Below are positions 27,100-37,484 of a stretch of DNA of 64,000 bases, piece after piece. Location: positions 372,001 through 436,000 of the forward strand of contig NZ_SNUS01000001.1 in NCBI RefSeq assembly GCF_012027635.1. Direction: 5' to 3'. The translations under genes were made by a program, and so were the position numbers. The first letter of the stretch is position 1. The number at the start of each line of letters is the position of its first letter. The stretch comes from Thermococcus sp. 21S9 (GTDB lineage Archaea; Methanobacteriota_B; Thermococci; Thermococcales; Thermococcaceae). The notes below the pieces were generated by a model. That model did no database searches and was not told where the DNA came from. It was given only the letters and a program-made list of their open reading frames with translations.

Positions 27100-27504
27100 T
27101 CACTTCAAAACGGGCCTGAACTTGTAGGCGTAGAGGATTATACCGTCCTCCTCGAACTCCCTGACCTTCCTCGTTACGGCTTCAACTTCCATGCCCTCGT
27201 GGATTTCCTCCGGGTCAACGTCCGTCAGCTGGGCCAGAACGACGGGTCCTTCCTCGAGCTGGACAAGAGCCAAAGGATAGGGCTTGTAGTACTCAAACCC
27301 GCTCGGCGGGTTCCTCACTATCGTCCAGGTGAGCACCTTGCCCCTTCCGCTGAACTCGTACTCCTCGACGTTCTTCGAACCGCAGACGGGGCAAACTCCC
27401 CTGTAGGGGAAGAATACGTGGCCGTTCTCACACTTTCCGCCTATGAGCCTGTACTTCTCGCGGAAGTGCCGCCAGTAGCGGGAAACCTGCATCGGCCTGC
27501 TCAT
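27100..27504 (-). CDS. DUF35 Zn-ribbon/OB-fold scaffold protein of the thiolase-HMGCS complex
   Basis: 134 aa. Zinc ribbon with two cysteine positions visible (CENGHVFFPYRGVCPVCG), then an OB fold. In archaea this family bridges acetoacetyl-CoA thiolase and HMG-CoA synthase and lets them share a CoA site, so that acetoacetyl-CoA is channelled. Genes for both partners lie directly upstream on the same strand (1-bp gap to the thiolase stop), which supports that role here. Confidence 0.92.
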   Translation of the reverse strand: MSRPMQVSRYWRHFREKYRLIGGKCENGHVFFPYRGVCPVCGSKNVEEYEFSGRGKVLTWTIVRNPPSGFEYYKPYPLALVQLEEGPVVLAQLTDVDPEEIHEGMEVEAVTRKVREFEEDGIILYAYKFRPVLK

Positions 27505-27505
27505 A

Positions 27506-28666
27506 TCACACCCTCCTGAAGATGCTAACGGTTATGTTCGAACCGGTTCCACCGATGTTTTGGGTCAGGCCGACCTCCGCATCTGGAACCTGGTTCGGCG
27601 CTTCACCGCGGAGCTGGAGAACCGCCTCGACCGTCTGGTAGACGCCGGTAGCTCCAACGGGATGACCGCGAGCTTTGAGTCCTCCCATCGTCTGTATCGG
27701 GTAGTCTGCGTCAATCGCTATCTGGCCTTCCTTAGCGAGCTTCGCTCCTTCTCCTTTCTTCGCGACGCCGAGGGCTTCCAAGCTCAGCGCGGCCATGACT
27801 GTGAAGGCGTCGTGAACCTCGAAGAAGTCGATGTCCTTAGGTTCAACTCCCGCCATCTTGTAGGCTTTCTCTGCTGCTATCTTTGCCGCCTTGAGGGTGA
27901 GCAAATCTTCCCTGTTGGCGAGGTTTATGGTGTCTATGGCGCGCGCCATTCCAGCGACCTCAACCCACTTCTCCTTCGGAACGCCGAGTTCCTCGGCCTT
28001 CTCTGGGGTGGTTATTATCACGGCAGCGGCACCGTCGCAGACCGGCGAGGCGTCGAAGAGCTTGAGCGGGTCGGCTATGTAGGGACTCTTTAAGACGGTC
28101 TCAACCTTGATGGGCCTCTTGAACATCGCGTAGGGGTTCTTAGCGCCGTTGGCGTGGGCGTTGACGGCGAAGAGGGCCAAATCCTCCTCGGTGTAGCCGT
28201 AGGTCTTCATGTAGTGCCTCATGATGAGCGCGTTCAAAGCCACGAAGCTGGCCCCGTGGAAGAGCTCCCACTCGGCGTCTGCCGCGTAAGCCAGGTAGCG
28301 CGTCGCGTCGCTCGGCCATGCATCCGTCATCTTCTCGACGCCGACGACGGCAACCACATCCTCCAGTCCGCTGAGAACGGCCTTAACACCCTCCTGAACC
28401 GCCGCTCCTCCGGAGGCACACGCCGCCTCGATTTTAACGGCGGGAATGTTCCCGAGACCTGCCCAGTCCGCTATGAGCGCGCCAAGGTTCTCCTGCTCGA
28501 CGAAGGGGCCCGAAACCATATTGCCAACGTAGAGGGAGTCAACCTTATCGACGCCGGCATCGTCCATCGCCTTGAGGAGGGCCTCAACAGCCAAATCCCT
28601 GAGGGAGAGCTTCCAGTGCTCGCCAACGGGCGTCATGCCCGCTCCGATTATGACCGCCTTCTTCAT
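27506..28666 (-). CDS. Acetyl-CoA acetyltransferase (thiolase)
   Basis: 386 aa. Condenses two acetyl-CoA into acetoacetyl-CoA for the mevalonate route to archaeal lipids. Nucleophile Cys in KIEAACASGGAAVQEG, and a C-terminal GGLKARGHPVGATGVYQ with the catalytic His. ATG 28666 follows GGTGATGGAG. It is the middle gene of an HMGCS-thiolase-DUF35 operon. Confidence 0.95.
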   Translation of the reverse strand: MKKAVIIGAGMTPVGEHWKLSLRDLAVEALLKAMDDAGVDKVDSLYVGNMVSGPFVEQENLGALIADWAGLGNIPAVKIEAACASGGAAVQEGVKAVLSGLEDVVAVVGVEKMTDAWPSDATRYLAYAADAEWELFHGASFVALNALIMRHYMKTYGYTEEDLALFAVNAHANGAKNPYAMFKRPIKVETVLKSPYIADPLKLFDASPVCDGAAAVIITTPEKAEELGVPKEKWVEVAGMARAIDTINLANREDLLTLKAAKIAAEKAYKMAGVEPKDIDFFEVHDAFTVMAALSLEALGVAKKGEGAKLAKEGQIAIDADYPIQTMGGLKARGHPVGATGVYQTVEAVLQLRGEAPNQVPDAEVGLTQNIGGTGSNITVSIFRRV

Positions 28667-28676
28667 CTCCATCACC

Positions 28677-29729
28677 TCACAGTATGAACTTCCTCCTCGC
28701 CTTGGCGTAGAGGGCGTAGTCTATGTACTTCTTCCTCTCGACGTAGTCCCTAACCTTCGGCGCGAGGTCTCTCTTCTCCTCTATGGCGTCCTGAACGACG
28801 ATGCTGAAGGCGTCGCTTCCGGCTCCAGAACCAAAGGAAACCCACAGAATCCTGTCGCCGGGCTTGGCTATATCGAGAACCGCTGAAACGCCGACCATCG
28901 TTGCACCGCTGTATGTGTTTCCAATCTTGCCTGTGAGAAGTCCCGGAAGAACCTTCTCCTTCGGGATTCCGAGGATTTTGGCAGCGGTGAGAGGGAACTT
29001 GACGTTGGGCTGGTGGAAGACCGCGTAGTCGAAGTCGTTGACGGTAAGACCCAGCTCTTCCATCAGCGTTTTTGCCGCGTTGATTATGTGGTGGAAGTAG
29101 GCCGGCTCACCGGTAAAGCGGTTTCCGTGCCTCGGATAGTGCTCGTGCTGGCGCCTCCAGAAGTCCGGCGTGTCCGTAACGTAGGAGTAGCTTCCCTCAA
29201 AGTAGGCAACCGTCTCGGAGCTCTTGGGGCCAACTATGAAGGCAGCTCCACCGGCTCCGGCAGTGAACTCGAGGTGGTCGCCGGGCCTTCCCTGGGCGGT
29301 ATCGGCTCCGATTGCCATCGCGTAGTCGGCCATCTCGGAGCCAACGAAGCCAATAGCTGTCTGCAGAGCCTCGGTTCCGGCCTTACAGGCGAACTCGAAG
29401 TCGGCCGTGCTGACGTCAGGCGTTGCTCCGATTGCCTCGGCTATGACCGTTCCTGTGGGTTTAACCGCGTAGGGCTTGCTCTCACTGCCAAACCAGACCG
29501 CCCTTATGAGCTTGGGGTCAATTCCAGCCCTCTTGAGCGCGTTCCTTGCCGCTTCAAGTCCTATGGTGAGCGCGTCCTCGTCGAGACCTGGAACGGCCTT
29601 TTCCTCGATTGGAAAGCTCGAAACGCCCCAGACCCTTCCTATCTCCTCGGCTTTGATTCTATACCTCGGAACGTAGGCACCGTAGCCGACGATGCCCACT
29701 TCCCTCTTCGGCTTCAGTAGCTTCCTCAT
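28677..29729 (-). CDS. Hydroxymethylglutaryl-CoA synthase
   Basis: 350 aa; makes HMG-CoA from acetoacetyl-CoA and acetyl-CoA. It starts [20 protein letters not shown]; the catalytic Cys lies in [20 protein letters not shown], and the His/Asn region in [18 protein letters not shown] with [14 protein letters not shown] 29729 is chosen because GGTGATG overlaps an in-frame GTG at 29738. First gene of the mevalonate module. Confidence 0.95.
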   Translation of the reverse strand: MRKLLKPKREVGIVGYGAYVPRYRIKAEEIGRVWGVSSFPIEEKAVPGLDEDALTIGLEAARNALKRAGIDPKLIRAVWFGSESKPYAVKPTGTVIAEAIGATPDVSTADFEFACKAGTEALQTAIGFVGSEMADYAMAIGADTAQGRPGDHLEFTAGAGGAAFIVGPKSSETVAYFEGSYSYVTDTPDFWRRQHEHYPRHGNRFTGEPAYFHHIINAAKTLMEELGLTVNDFDYAVFHQPNVKFPLTAAKILGIPKEKVLPGLLTGKIGNTYSGATMVGVSAVLDIAKPGDRILWVSFGSGAGSDAFSIVVQDAIEEKRDLAPKVRDYVERKKYIDYALYAKARRKFIL

Positions 29730-29828
29730 GGGCATCACCTTGAGAACTGACTGCCGGGGGTTGGAACGGGCCTTATAAAAGCCTTTCGGTAAAAGTGAAA
29801 AAGAGTTTAGACGATTGACGAGGAAAGC

Positions 29829-30509
29829 TCAAGGCTTCCTCACGACGAAGAGCGCGTGGTCCTTCTCGTAGGGCTCGAGCGAAAGCCTCTCAACGACCTC
29901 GAAGTACTCGGAAAGCTCCCTCTCGACCTCCTTGAAGACCTCCTCCGGCTCCTTGGTGACGTCGATGCTCCTGCTCTTGACCGAAATCATGCCGTAGCCG
30001 CCGCTCTTCAGGAAGACCTTTGCGTTGTCGATGAGGATTTTCGCCTGCGTCGGCTGGGCGACGTCTTCAAAGATTACGTCTACCTTCGGGACGAGGGCGC
30101 GGTAGCCCTCGGGTTTCGTTGCATCGCCGAGTATGGGCACGATGTTCCTCCTCTCCTCGACTATCGGAACGAGCTCCCTCAGAACCCTCGGTGAGAACTC
30201 GACGCCGAATATCTTGCCCTCCCAGCCGACGATGTCGCTGACGTGGGAAGCGGTGGTTCCGCTCGCTATTCCGAGGTAGAGCACCGTTGAGCCGGGCTTA
30301 ATCGGGAAGTTCTTGAGGCCGTTGAGTATTGCCGCGCCGAGCTTTGAACGGCTCGGGTTCCAAATCCTGTACTCCTCGCCCTCGAACTTGATGACCCTCT
30401 CCCCGTAAACCCTCTGGCCGGGGACGAGGTTCTTGGTGGCTATCTTCTCGCTCCCGTCGTCATCGATGACGATGTAAACGCCCGGGAACCTGTGCTTCTT
30501 AACCTTCAT
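29829..30509 (-). CDS. flpA: Fibrillarin-like rRNA/tRNA 2'-O-methyltransferase
   Basis: 226 aa catalytic subunit of C/D box sRNPs. N-terminal beta domain ([20 protein letters not shown]), SAM motif [20 protein letters not shown] near residue 75, and the C-terminal HALFVVRKP. It is encoded directly behind nop5 (5-bp gap), the usual archaeal pair. It gives a reason to look for C/D guide RNAs in this genome. Confidence 0.97.
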   Translation of the reverse strand: MKVKKHRFPGVYIVIDDDGSEKIATKNLVPGQRVYGERVIKFEGEEYRIWNPSRSKLGAAILNGLKNFPIKPGSTVLYLGIASGTTASHVSDIVGWEGKIFGVEFSPRVLRELVPIVEERRNIVPILGDATKPEGYRALVPKVDVIFEDVAQPTQAKILIDNAKVFLKSGGYGMISVKSRSIDVTKEPEEVFKEVERELSEYFEVVERLSLEPYEKDHALFVVRKP

Positions 30510-30514
30510 CTACC

Positions 30515-31783
30515 TCACCTCTTGCCCTTCTTTTTCTTCTTACCCCTCTTATCGGGCTTGCCCTTACCCTTCTTCTCCTTCCTGCCCTTCTCGTGCTTCT
30601 TGCCCTTCTTGTCCTTGCCCTTGAACTTCTTCTTTTTCTTCTTCTCGGGCTTGGCCTTCCTCTTGGGCGGGTTCGGATACTTCTCCTTGATTTCCTTGAT
30701 TCTCTGCTCGAGCTCCTTCTTGAGCTCCTCGCCGATGTATTCACCCGAGAAGTAGTCAACCCTCGCCGCTATGGCCAGCTTTCCAGCTAATGCCCTCGCA
30801 ATCTTACCCCTCTGCCACCAGGGCGAGCGGTTTATTGCAGGGTACTGGAAGATGACTCCGTGCTTGGGTGGCTTGGCACCGGTTCTTAAGTGCCTGAAGA
30901 GGGCCTTTTCAGCGCCAAGAACCTGTATCGTCGATGCCGGCATCATGGCGAGTTCCTTAAGGCCTCCAGCAAGGCTCATGAGCCTTGCGGCGAGCTTTGC
31001 ACCGACGAGAGCCTTCAGGTTCGGAGCAACTTCACCAACAGCGGTCTCAAGGTAGTCCTCAATCTGCTCCCTCAGCTTGTAGAGGTCGGAAATCTCGCTG
31101 GCGAGCTTCCTTATGATTTCGCTGTCGAACTTGCCGAGCGGTGCTCCCATGGACTTCTCGGCCGCCTTGAGAATCTTCTCAACCTTGCCCTCGGAGAAGC
31201 CGAGCTTTTCAAGCTTCTCCCTGCTCACGTTCTCCCTCGGGCCGATTTCCTTGACGAAGGCAACGTACTGCGGGTGCTTGGGCAGGATTTCGTCCAGCTC
31301 GGGGAAGTGAAGGCCGTACCACTCCCTAAGGCGTGAAACGAGCAGGTTAATGACCTTGTCAATGTCGTCCAGAGCTTCGATGGCCTGTATAATCATCTTG
31401 TCGCGCGCACCGCTCTGCTCCTGTATGCGGAGCCTCGTCAGAGCGACGCCGACGGTGTAGTACTCGTCGAACCAGTTCTCGCCGAGGAACTCCTCCGGGC
31501 TTGAGCGGAGCTTTTCTCCTGCCAAGTTAGGGAACTCGGCGGTGGCGTTGTAGCCGAGCTCCTTGAGCTTCCTGCTCAGCTCGGTGTCCTCGACGACGAA
31601 TTCCTCGTAGCCCTCTCCGCCCAGCTCGTCGAGGAGAACTAAAAGCTCGTCGCTCGGTTCGCCTTTCAAAAGCCTGTCGAGGCTTACCTCCGGCTTCCCG
31701 CTGAAGGGTTTGCTCGCGATGAGCTTCCCGCTCTCGTCGAAGGCGTAAACGCCCCTGACGTTCTCGGCAATGTAAACCTTCAT
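30515..31783 (-). CDS. Nop5/Nop56-type C/D sRNP core protein
   Basis: 422 aa. N-terminal fibrillarin-binding domain, a coiled coil, and the NOP RNA-binding domain near residues 290-330 (HLRTGAKPPKHGVIFQYPAI). It ends in a very Lys-rich tail of about 45 residues. ATG 31783 follows GGTGATG; it forms the operon with flpA. Confidence 0.96.
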   Translation of the reverse strand: MKVYIAENVRGVYAFDESGKLIASKPFSGKPEVSLDRLLKGEPSDELLVLLDELGGEGYEEFVVEDTELSRKLKELGYNATAEFPNLAGEKLRSSPEEFLGENWFDEYYTVGVALTRLRIQEQSGARDKMIIQAIEALDDIDKVINLLVSRLREWYGLHFPELDEILPKHPQYVAFVKEIGPRENVSREKLEKLGFSEGKVEKILKAAEKSMGAPLGKFDSEIIRKLASEISDLYKLREQIEDYLETAVGEVAPNLKALVGAKLAARLMSLAGGLKELAMMPASTIQVLGAEKALFRHLRTGAKPPKHGVIFQYPAINRSPWWQRGKIARALAGKLAIAARVDYFSGEYIGEELKKELEQRIKEIKEKYPNPPKRKAKPEKKKKKKFKGKDKKGKKHEKGRKEKKGKGKPDKRGKKKKKGKR

Positions 31784-31863
31784 GAGCATCACCTTCCTTT
31801 CTTTCCTCAGGTATAGAAGGGCGAGGAGTTTTAAACGGTATCGGTGGAAAAAAGAGGGAAAAG

Positions 31864-32853
<990 letters not shown>

Positions 32854-32871
32854 TCAGGTTTGGGGGAGAGG

Positions 32872-32879
32872 GTTTATAG
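32872..32879 (-). promoter_or_regulatory. TATA box of the R15P isomerase gene
   Basis: CTATAAAC (minus strand) about 40 bp before ATG 32832. Confidence 0.5.
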
Positions 32880-32983
32880 GTGTTTCCCGTGCATTAATGT
32901 CCTCAAAAGTCCTTCAGTGCCCTTAAATTACCGAGGAAAGCCGTGTTTACCTTTGTAAAGCCTAAATCTGGGCGTTGGGAAAG

Positions 32984-32992
32984 GTTTATAAC
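32984..32992 (+). promoter_or_regulatory. TATA box of the aminotransferase gene
   Basis: GTTTATAAC lies 69 bp before ATG 33061, giving a leader of roughly 50 nt. The bases between the two TATA boxes (32880-32983) hold no gene and no structure I can name. Confidence 0.5.
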
Positions 32993-33060
32993 GAAAGACC
33001 CGAAGTTCTTAGTGTATAGATTTGGTGACGTGCTCAGGCATGTTCATTGAGGTGGTGGCT

Positions 33061-34317
33061 ATGCAGGAAAAACTCGAAAGGAAACTCGCATCCGAGCCCC
33101 TCAACTTCGAGTCATTCTTCTCCGAGAAGGCCCTTCAGATGAAGGCTTCGGAGATTAGGGAGCTCCTTAAGCTCGTCGAGACGAGCGATGTTATAAGCCT
33201 CGCCGGCGGTTTACCCGCTCCCGAGACCTTCCCGGTTGAGATTATCAAGAAGATTGCCCAAGAAGTCCTCACGGAGCACGCCGACAAGGCCCTGCAGTAC
33301 GGAACGACCAAAGGATTCACCCCGCTCCGCCTTGCCCTCGCGAAGTGGATGGAGAACCGCTACGGCATCCCGATGAGCAAGGTCGAGATAATGATGGTTG
33401 CGGGCAGTCAGCAGGCCCTAGACCTCATCGGCAGGGTCTTCATAAACCCCGGGGATGTTGTCGTCGTTGAGGCTCCGACTTATCTCGCGGCGCTCAATGC
33501 GTTCAAGTACTACGAGCCCGAGTTCGTGAGCATTCCGATGGACCACGATGGAATGAGGATTGACCTCCTTGAGGAGAAGCTTGAGGAGCTGAAGAGGGAG
33601 GGAAAGCGCGTTAAGTTCGTCTACACCGTCTCGACATTCCAGAACCCGATGGGAGTTACGATGAGCCTCGACAGGAGGAAGAGGCTCATAGAGCTCGCCA
33701 AGGAGTACGACTTCCTCATCGTTGAGGACAGCCCCTACAGCGAGCTCCGCTACTCGGGCGAGCCCATTCCGCCGATAAAGCACTTCGACGACGAGGGCAG
33801 GGTCATCTACCTCGGGACGTTCTCGAAGATACTCGCCCCCGGCTTCCGCCTCGGATGGGTTTCGGCACACCCGCACTTCATTAGGAAGATGGAGATAGCA
33901 AAGCAGGCCGTTGACCTCTGCGCCAACACCCTCGCCCAGGTTATAGCCTGGAAGTATGTAGAGGCCGGCTACCTTGACGAGCACATCCCGAAGATAATCG
34001 AGTTCTACAAGCCGAGGCGCGATGCCATGCTCGAGGCCCTTGAGGAGTTCATGCCCGAGGGAGTTGAGTGGACCAAGCCCGACGGAGGAATGTTCGTCTG
34101 GGTCACCCTGCCCGAAGGCATAGACACCAAGCTCATGATGGAGAAGGCCGTCGCCAAGGGCGTCGCCTACGTCCCCGGTGAGGCCTTCTTCGCCCACCGC
34201 GACGTCAAGAACACCCTCAGGCTGAACTTCACCTACGTCCCGGAGGACACCATCAGGGAGGGCGTTAAGCGCCTGGCGGAGGTCATTGAGGAAGAAATCA
34301 AGGCCCTCAAGAAGTGA
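33061..34317 (+). CDS. PLP-dependent aminotransferase (class I/II, aromatic/2-aminoadipate type)
   Basis: 418 aa. Fold type I aminotransferase with the PLP lysine in YLGTFSKILAPGFRLGW, the Asn/Asp pair in STFQNPMGV and VEDSPYSELRY, and the C-terminal Arg in NTLRLNFTYV. Similar Thermococcales enzymes transfer amino groups of aromatic amino acids, which would feed IorAB; the substrate is inferred. ATG 33061 lies after GAGGTGGTGGCT; earlier in-frame codons at 33022 and 33040 have no ribosome site. Confidence 0.9.
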   Translation: MQEKLERKLASEPLNFESFFSEKALQMKASEIRELLKLVETSDVISLAGGLPAPETFPVEIIKKIAQEVLTEHADKALQYGTTKGFTPLRLALAKWMENRYGIPMSKVEIMMVAGSQQALDLIGRVFINPGDVVVVEAPTYLAALNAFKYYEPEFVSIPMDHDGMRIDLLEEKLEELKREGKRVKFVYTVSTFQNPMGVTMSLDRRKRLIELAKEYDFLIVEDSPYSELRYSGEPIPPIKHFDDEGRVIYLGTFSKILAPGFRLGWVSAHPHFIRKMEIAKQAVDLCANTLAQVIAWKYVEAGYLDEHIPKIIEFYKPRRDAMLEALEEFMPEGVEWTKPDGGMFVWVTLPEGIDTKLMMEKAVAKGVAYVPGEAFFAHRDVKNTLRLNFTYVPEDTIREGVKRLAEVIEEEIKALKK

Positions 34318-34365
34318 GGAAAAGCTTTTTACCCTTTTCTTTCCCAGATTTCCATCGGTGGTGGC

Positions 34366-35205
34366 ATGAAACCCCTGATAGCAATCATAGGTTCTCCCTG
34401 GAGCGAGTCCCTTTCAGCCGGCAGGGCACATATAAAGCGCGTGATAGAGGCCGGTGGGCTTCCAGCAGTTTTCAGTCCCGAAATCGAGCCCGAGGACGTC
34501 ATAGAAGTCGCCGACGGGATACTGCTCATCGAGGGACCCGACGTCCACCCGCGCTTCTACGGGGAGGACCCCTCGCCGAGCCTCAGGGAAGTCGACGTTC
34601 TTCGAGACGAGTTCGAAATTGAGCTGGTAAAGCTCGCCGTCGAAGCAGGGGTTCCAATCCTCGGGGTAGGAAGGGGAATGCACGTAATCAACGTCGCCCT
34701 CGGCGGAACGCTCTATCAGGACATCTACGACATTCCCAAGGCGATAAAGCACGACTGGAGCTTTGGAAGCACGAGGCCGGAGCAGAGGCTCCACACCATC
34801 AGAATAAAGGCGGACTCAAGGCTATACTCCATCCTGCGCGAGAGCCTGAACATCGAGGGCACCAACGAGGCGTGGACGTGGGTCAACAGCTTCCACCACC
34901 AGGCCGTGAAGAGGGTCGGGGAGGGAATCCGGCAGGTTGCCTTCGCCGTTGACGGCCTGATAGAGGCCATTGAGGGTAAGGAGGGCTTCATTCTCGGCGT
35001 CCAGTGGCAACCGGAGCACCTGCCCGAGATGCTTCCCCTGTACAGGGCCCTGGTTGAAGCCTCATTAAAAAGGCATGAGGAAAGCGATGAGATGAGGAGA
35101 AGGGCCATCGAAGCCGAAATCCGTGAGGAGCTCGCTAAGGAACAAGATGAGAGCCATCACAGCTCGGAAACGAGCGATAACCCTCCCGACACGAACCAAA
35201 CGTGA
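34366..35205 (+). CDS. Class I glutamine-amidotransferase-like protein (peptidase C26 family) lacking its catalytic Cys and His
   Basis: 279 aa. The fold is that of PuuD-like gamma-glutamyl hydrolases (LLIEGPDVHPRFYGEDP, ALGGTLYQDI, HTIRI, NSFHHQAV). The nucleophile motif GxCRG is GVGRGMH here, with Gly102 in place of Cys, and the VQWHPE motif is VQWQPE, with Gln215 in place of His. Codons are clear (GGA, CAA). It should be inactive as a hydrolase and may bind a ligand instead. The C-terminal 40 residues are hydrophilic, and the last 71 bp overlap the convergent radical SAM gene. Confidence 0.8.
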   Translation: MKPLIAIIGSPWSESLSAGRAHIKRVIEAGGLPAVFSPEIEPEDVIEVADGILLIEGPDVHPRFYGEDPSPSLREVDVLRDEFEIELVKLAVEAGVPILGVGRGMHVINVALGGTLYQDIYDIPKAIKHDWSFGSTRPEQRLHTIRIKADSRLYSILRESLNIEGTNEAWTWVNSFHHQAVKRVGEGIRQVAFAVDGLIEAIEGKEGFILGVQWQPEHLPEMLPLYRALVEASLKRHEESDEMRRRAIEAEIREELAKEQDESHHSSETSDNPPDTNQT

Positions 35206-35974
35206 TGCCCCTCTCGGTTATCTTTTTCTCGGCCTCGCGCAAAATCTGGAAGCGTAGCTCCTTTGGGAGGTAATAGTAGCCACCAATCCGCTCTCCCCTC
35301 TCGTAGAGTGGCCACAGCTTTTCCATAAGCTCCGGAAACTTCGCGAACATCCTCTTCTTGGAGTCGGGCCTCAGCTTGAGGGTTGAAACTGTGATGTGGC
35401 TCACAAAGCTTAGAGCGTCGAGCGTCTCGTCGAAGTCCTCCCAGGTGTAGAAGGGGATTATCGGGTCTATCCTCGCGTAAACAGGGATTCCGGCTTTCTT
35501 GGCCTTCATAAGGGCTCGTATCCGTGCCTTAGGAGATGGGGCGTTCGGCTCGAGAAGTTTGGCTTTCCGCTCGTCAACCGTCGTCACGGTGATTCCAACG
35601 GCACAGCGAAGCTCGCTCAGAAGGTCTATGTCGCGCTCGAAGATGTCTGACTTGGTGAGGAGCAGACAGCGGACGTCGTAGCGCCTGAAGAGCTCAAGGA
35701 CCTTCCGCGTTATCCCGAGCTCGCGCTCTACCGTCGGATAGGGGTCGGAGGAGTAGGAGAGGGCTATAATGTAGCGCCGGTCAAACTTCCTGAGTTCCCG
35801 CTCCAGCTTGGGTAAGAGGTTCTCCTTCGTCCTCACGCGGAAGGCATAGGGGATATAGCTCGTTATGTAGCAGTAAACGCACGCGTGGTCGCAACCGGTG
35901 TAGACGTTCAGCGTGTACTTGAAGGGACACGTGCAGAGTTTCGCCTTCCAGGGGTCAAAGGGTCGAATGTACAT
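35135..35974 (-). CDS. SPL-family radical SAM protein
   Basis: 279 aa. Radical SAM cluster C-x3-C-x2-C (TGCDHACVYCYITSYIP, Cys28/32/35), an SPL-like SYSSDPYPTVE, and a C-terminal CREGYRSFPSCDGSHL. Relatives of spore photoproduct lyase in archaea have unknown substrates, perhaps DNA repair. Start ATG 35974 (MYIRPFDPWKAKLC) is favoured by conservation; upstream codons lack a ribosome site. Confidence 0.85.
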   Translation of the reverse strand: MYIRPFDPWKAKLCTCPFKYTLNVYTGCDHACVYCYITSYIPYAFRVRTKENLLPKLERELRKFDRRYIIALSYSSDPYPTVERELGITRKVLELFRRYDVRCLLLTKSDIFERDIDLLSELRCAVGITVTTVDERKAKLLEPNAPSPKARIRALMKAKKAGIPVYARIDPIIPFYTWEDFDETLDALSFVSHITVSTLKLRPDSKKRMFAKFPELMEKLWPLYERGERIGGYYYLPKELRFQILREAEKKITERGITFGSCREGYRSFPSCDGSHLVP

Positions 35975-36030
35975 GCAGGACCTTGAGGAAAGGGCTTTAA
36001 AACTCACGCGGTAGGAACTACGGTGATTGC

Positions 36031-36441
36031 ATGAGCGTGAAGGGTCGCGTCAAGTGGGTTGAGGGGATGCAGTTCGTCGGCTCGATGGAGGACGGTGGGT
36101 GCTCGATAATCCTCGGGGACGGTGGAATAAGCCCGATGAGGCTTCTCCTCCTAAGCGTTGCCGGCTGTACCGCCTACGACGTGGTTATGATTCTCAAGAA
36201 GATGCGCGAGCCGATTGAAGGCCTTGAAGTCGAGATTTCCGGCGAGAGAAGGGAGGAATACCCGAAGGTCTACACTAGGGTTCACGTTCACTACAGGATT
36301 TATGGAAACGTTAAGGAGGAAAAGGCGAGAAGGGCCATAGAGCTGAGTCAGGACAAGTACTGCTCCGCCTCTGCCCAGGTCAAGCTGAGCGGTGCCGAGC
36401 TGACTTACTCCCTTGAGATAGTGCGGGGCGATGATGAGTAA
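36031..36441 (+). CDS. OsmC/Ohr family protein
   Basis: 136 aa peroxidase-type fold. The two redox cysteines are in LLSVAGCTAYDVVMILKKM and SQDKYCSASAQVKLSGAEL, as in organic hydroperoxide reductases of the OsmC group. Probably protects against peroxides; no direct evidence for its substrate. ATG follows GGTGATTGC. It diverges from the radical SAM gene. Confidence 0.9.
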   Translation: MSVKGRVKWVEGMQFVGSMEDGGCSIILGDGGISPMRLLLLSVAGCTAYDVVMILKKMREPIEGLEVEISGERREEYPKVYTRVHVHYRIYGNVKEEKARRAIELSQDKYCSASAQVKLSGAELTYSLEIVRGDDE

Positions 36442-36481
36442 ATCCGTTGCGGAAAGGTGAAGAGAGGACCGACTAGCTGAG

Positions 36482-37048
36482 CTAGAGCTCCCCGCAGAGC
36501 CTCGCGAAGTTCCTGTAAACCTCGGCCCCGCGCTCGGTGTGCGCAACCTCCGGGTGGAACTGGACGCCGTAGATTGGAAGGCTCTCGTGCTTCATAGCTT
36601 CAACAGGGCAGGTCTCGCTCCTCGCGAGCAGTTTGAAGCCCGGCGGGAGCTCCTTCACCTCGTCCATGTGGCTCTCCCACACCTTCAGTTTCCTTGGAAA
36701 GCCTGCAAAGATGTCGTTTTCCTCTATTATTTCAATCTCGACAAGGCTGTACTCGGCCTTCTCACCCCTGCCGACCTTCCCGCCGAAGTGCCTCGCTATG
36801 AGCTGGTGGCCGAGGCAGATTCCGAGGATTGGGACGTTGAACTCGTCGTAGTGCTCCAAAACGGCCTCGCAGTTGCCCGTTTTGTTTATGTCTGGACCAC
36901 CTGAGAAGATTATGCCTTTTGGCTTCATGGCCTTTATCTCCTCAAGCGGTGTCGTGTTTGGGATTATCTTGGCCTCGACACCGAGGTATCTCAGAGTCCT
37001 CCAAATCCTGTGGACGTACTGCCCTCCGTTGTCCATTATAACTATCAT
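36482..37048 (-). CDS. guaAA: GMP synthase, glutamine amidotransferase subunit A
   Basis: 188 aa. Releases ammonia from glutamine for GuaAB, which makes GMP from XMP. Catalytic Cys in [20 protein letters not shown] and His/Glu in [15 protein letters not shown]. Its ATG overlaps the stop of the upstream toxin gene (4 bp), so its translation is tied to a vapC-like gene rather than directly to guaAB. Confidence 0.96.
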   Translation of the reverse strand: MIVIMDNGGQYVHRIWRTLRYLGVEAKIIPNTTPLEEIKAMKPKGIIFSGGPDINKTGNCEAVLEHYDEFNVPILGICLGHQLIARHFGGKVGRGEKAEYSLVEIEIIEENDIFAGFPRKLKVWESHMDEVKELPPGFKLLARSETCPVEAMKHESLPIYGVQFHPEVAHTERGAEVYRNFARLCGEL

Positions 37049-37482
37049 GAACCCACCTCCAGGAGTTTGAAGAAGGCATCGTGCTCTTCGAGAATGTAGT
37101 AAACATCAACACCCGAACGTCTTGCGTTCTCGGCCATTCTCTTATCGTTGGTAAGCAGAACGCCTCCAACAACCATGGCGGTTGAAATGTAGTAGGTATC
37201 AGCCGCCCTTGAATGAAGTCTAAAGGCCAGCTCAACGGCCTCATCAAAGAACTCACTTTCTCCGACGAGGTTAAAGAAATCAAAAACTCCTAAGAACTCC
37301 CTGACTTTCTCCTCGGGGGTAAACTTTGACAGGACGTTAACGAACTCAACCATGCATATTTTTGGAACGTAGATTTCGTGGCCATCAATTGCTTCAAAGA
37401 CCTCCAGCGCGAGCCTCCGCCGTTCCTCGTTAAATTTTGAAAAAGCATCGATGAGCAGGGACGTGTCAACGACGAACCTCAT
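37045..37482 (-). CDS. PIN-domain ribonuclease toxin (VapC family)
   Basis: 145 aa PIN domain. Acidic active-site residues: Asp in [14 protein letters not shown], Glu in [10 protein letters not shown], and the pair in [10 protein letters not shown] and [16 protein letters not shown]. Probably a toxin that cuts RNA and is held inactive by the antitoxin encoded just upstream (2-bp gap). The module lies between the two GMP synthase genes. Confidence 0.9.
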   Translation of the reverse strand: MRFVVDTSLLIDAFSKFNEERRRLALEVFEAIDGHEIYVPKICMVEFVNVLSKFTPEEKVREFLGVFDFFNLVGESEFFDEAVELAFRLHSRAADTYYISTAMVVGGVLLTNDKRMAENARRSGVDVYYILEEHDAFFKLLEVGS

Positions 37483-37484
37483 GC

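Noticed and set aside
30499-30759. Ser/Arg-rich frame at the end of the Nop5 gene
   Set aside because: Another reading frame of the Lys-rich tail of Nop5; composition is an artefact of AAG repeats.
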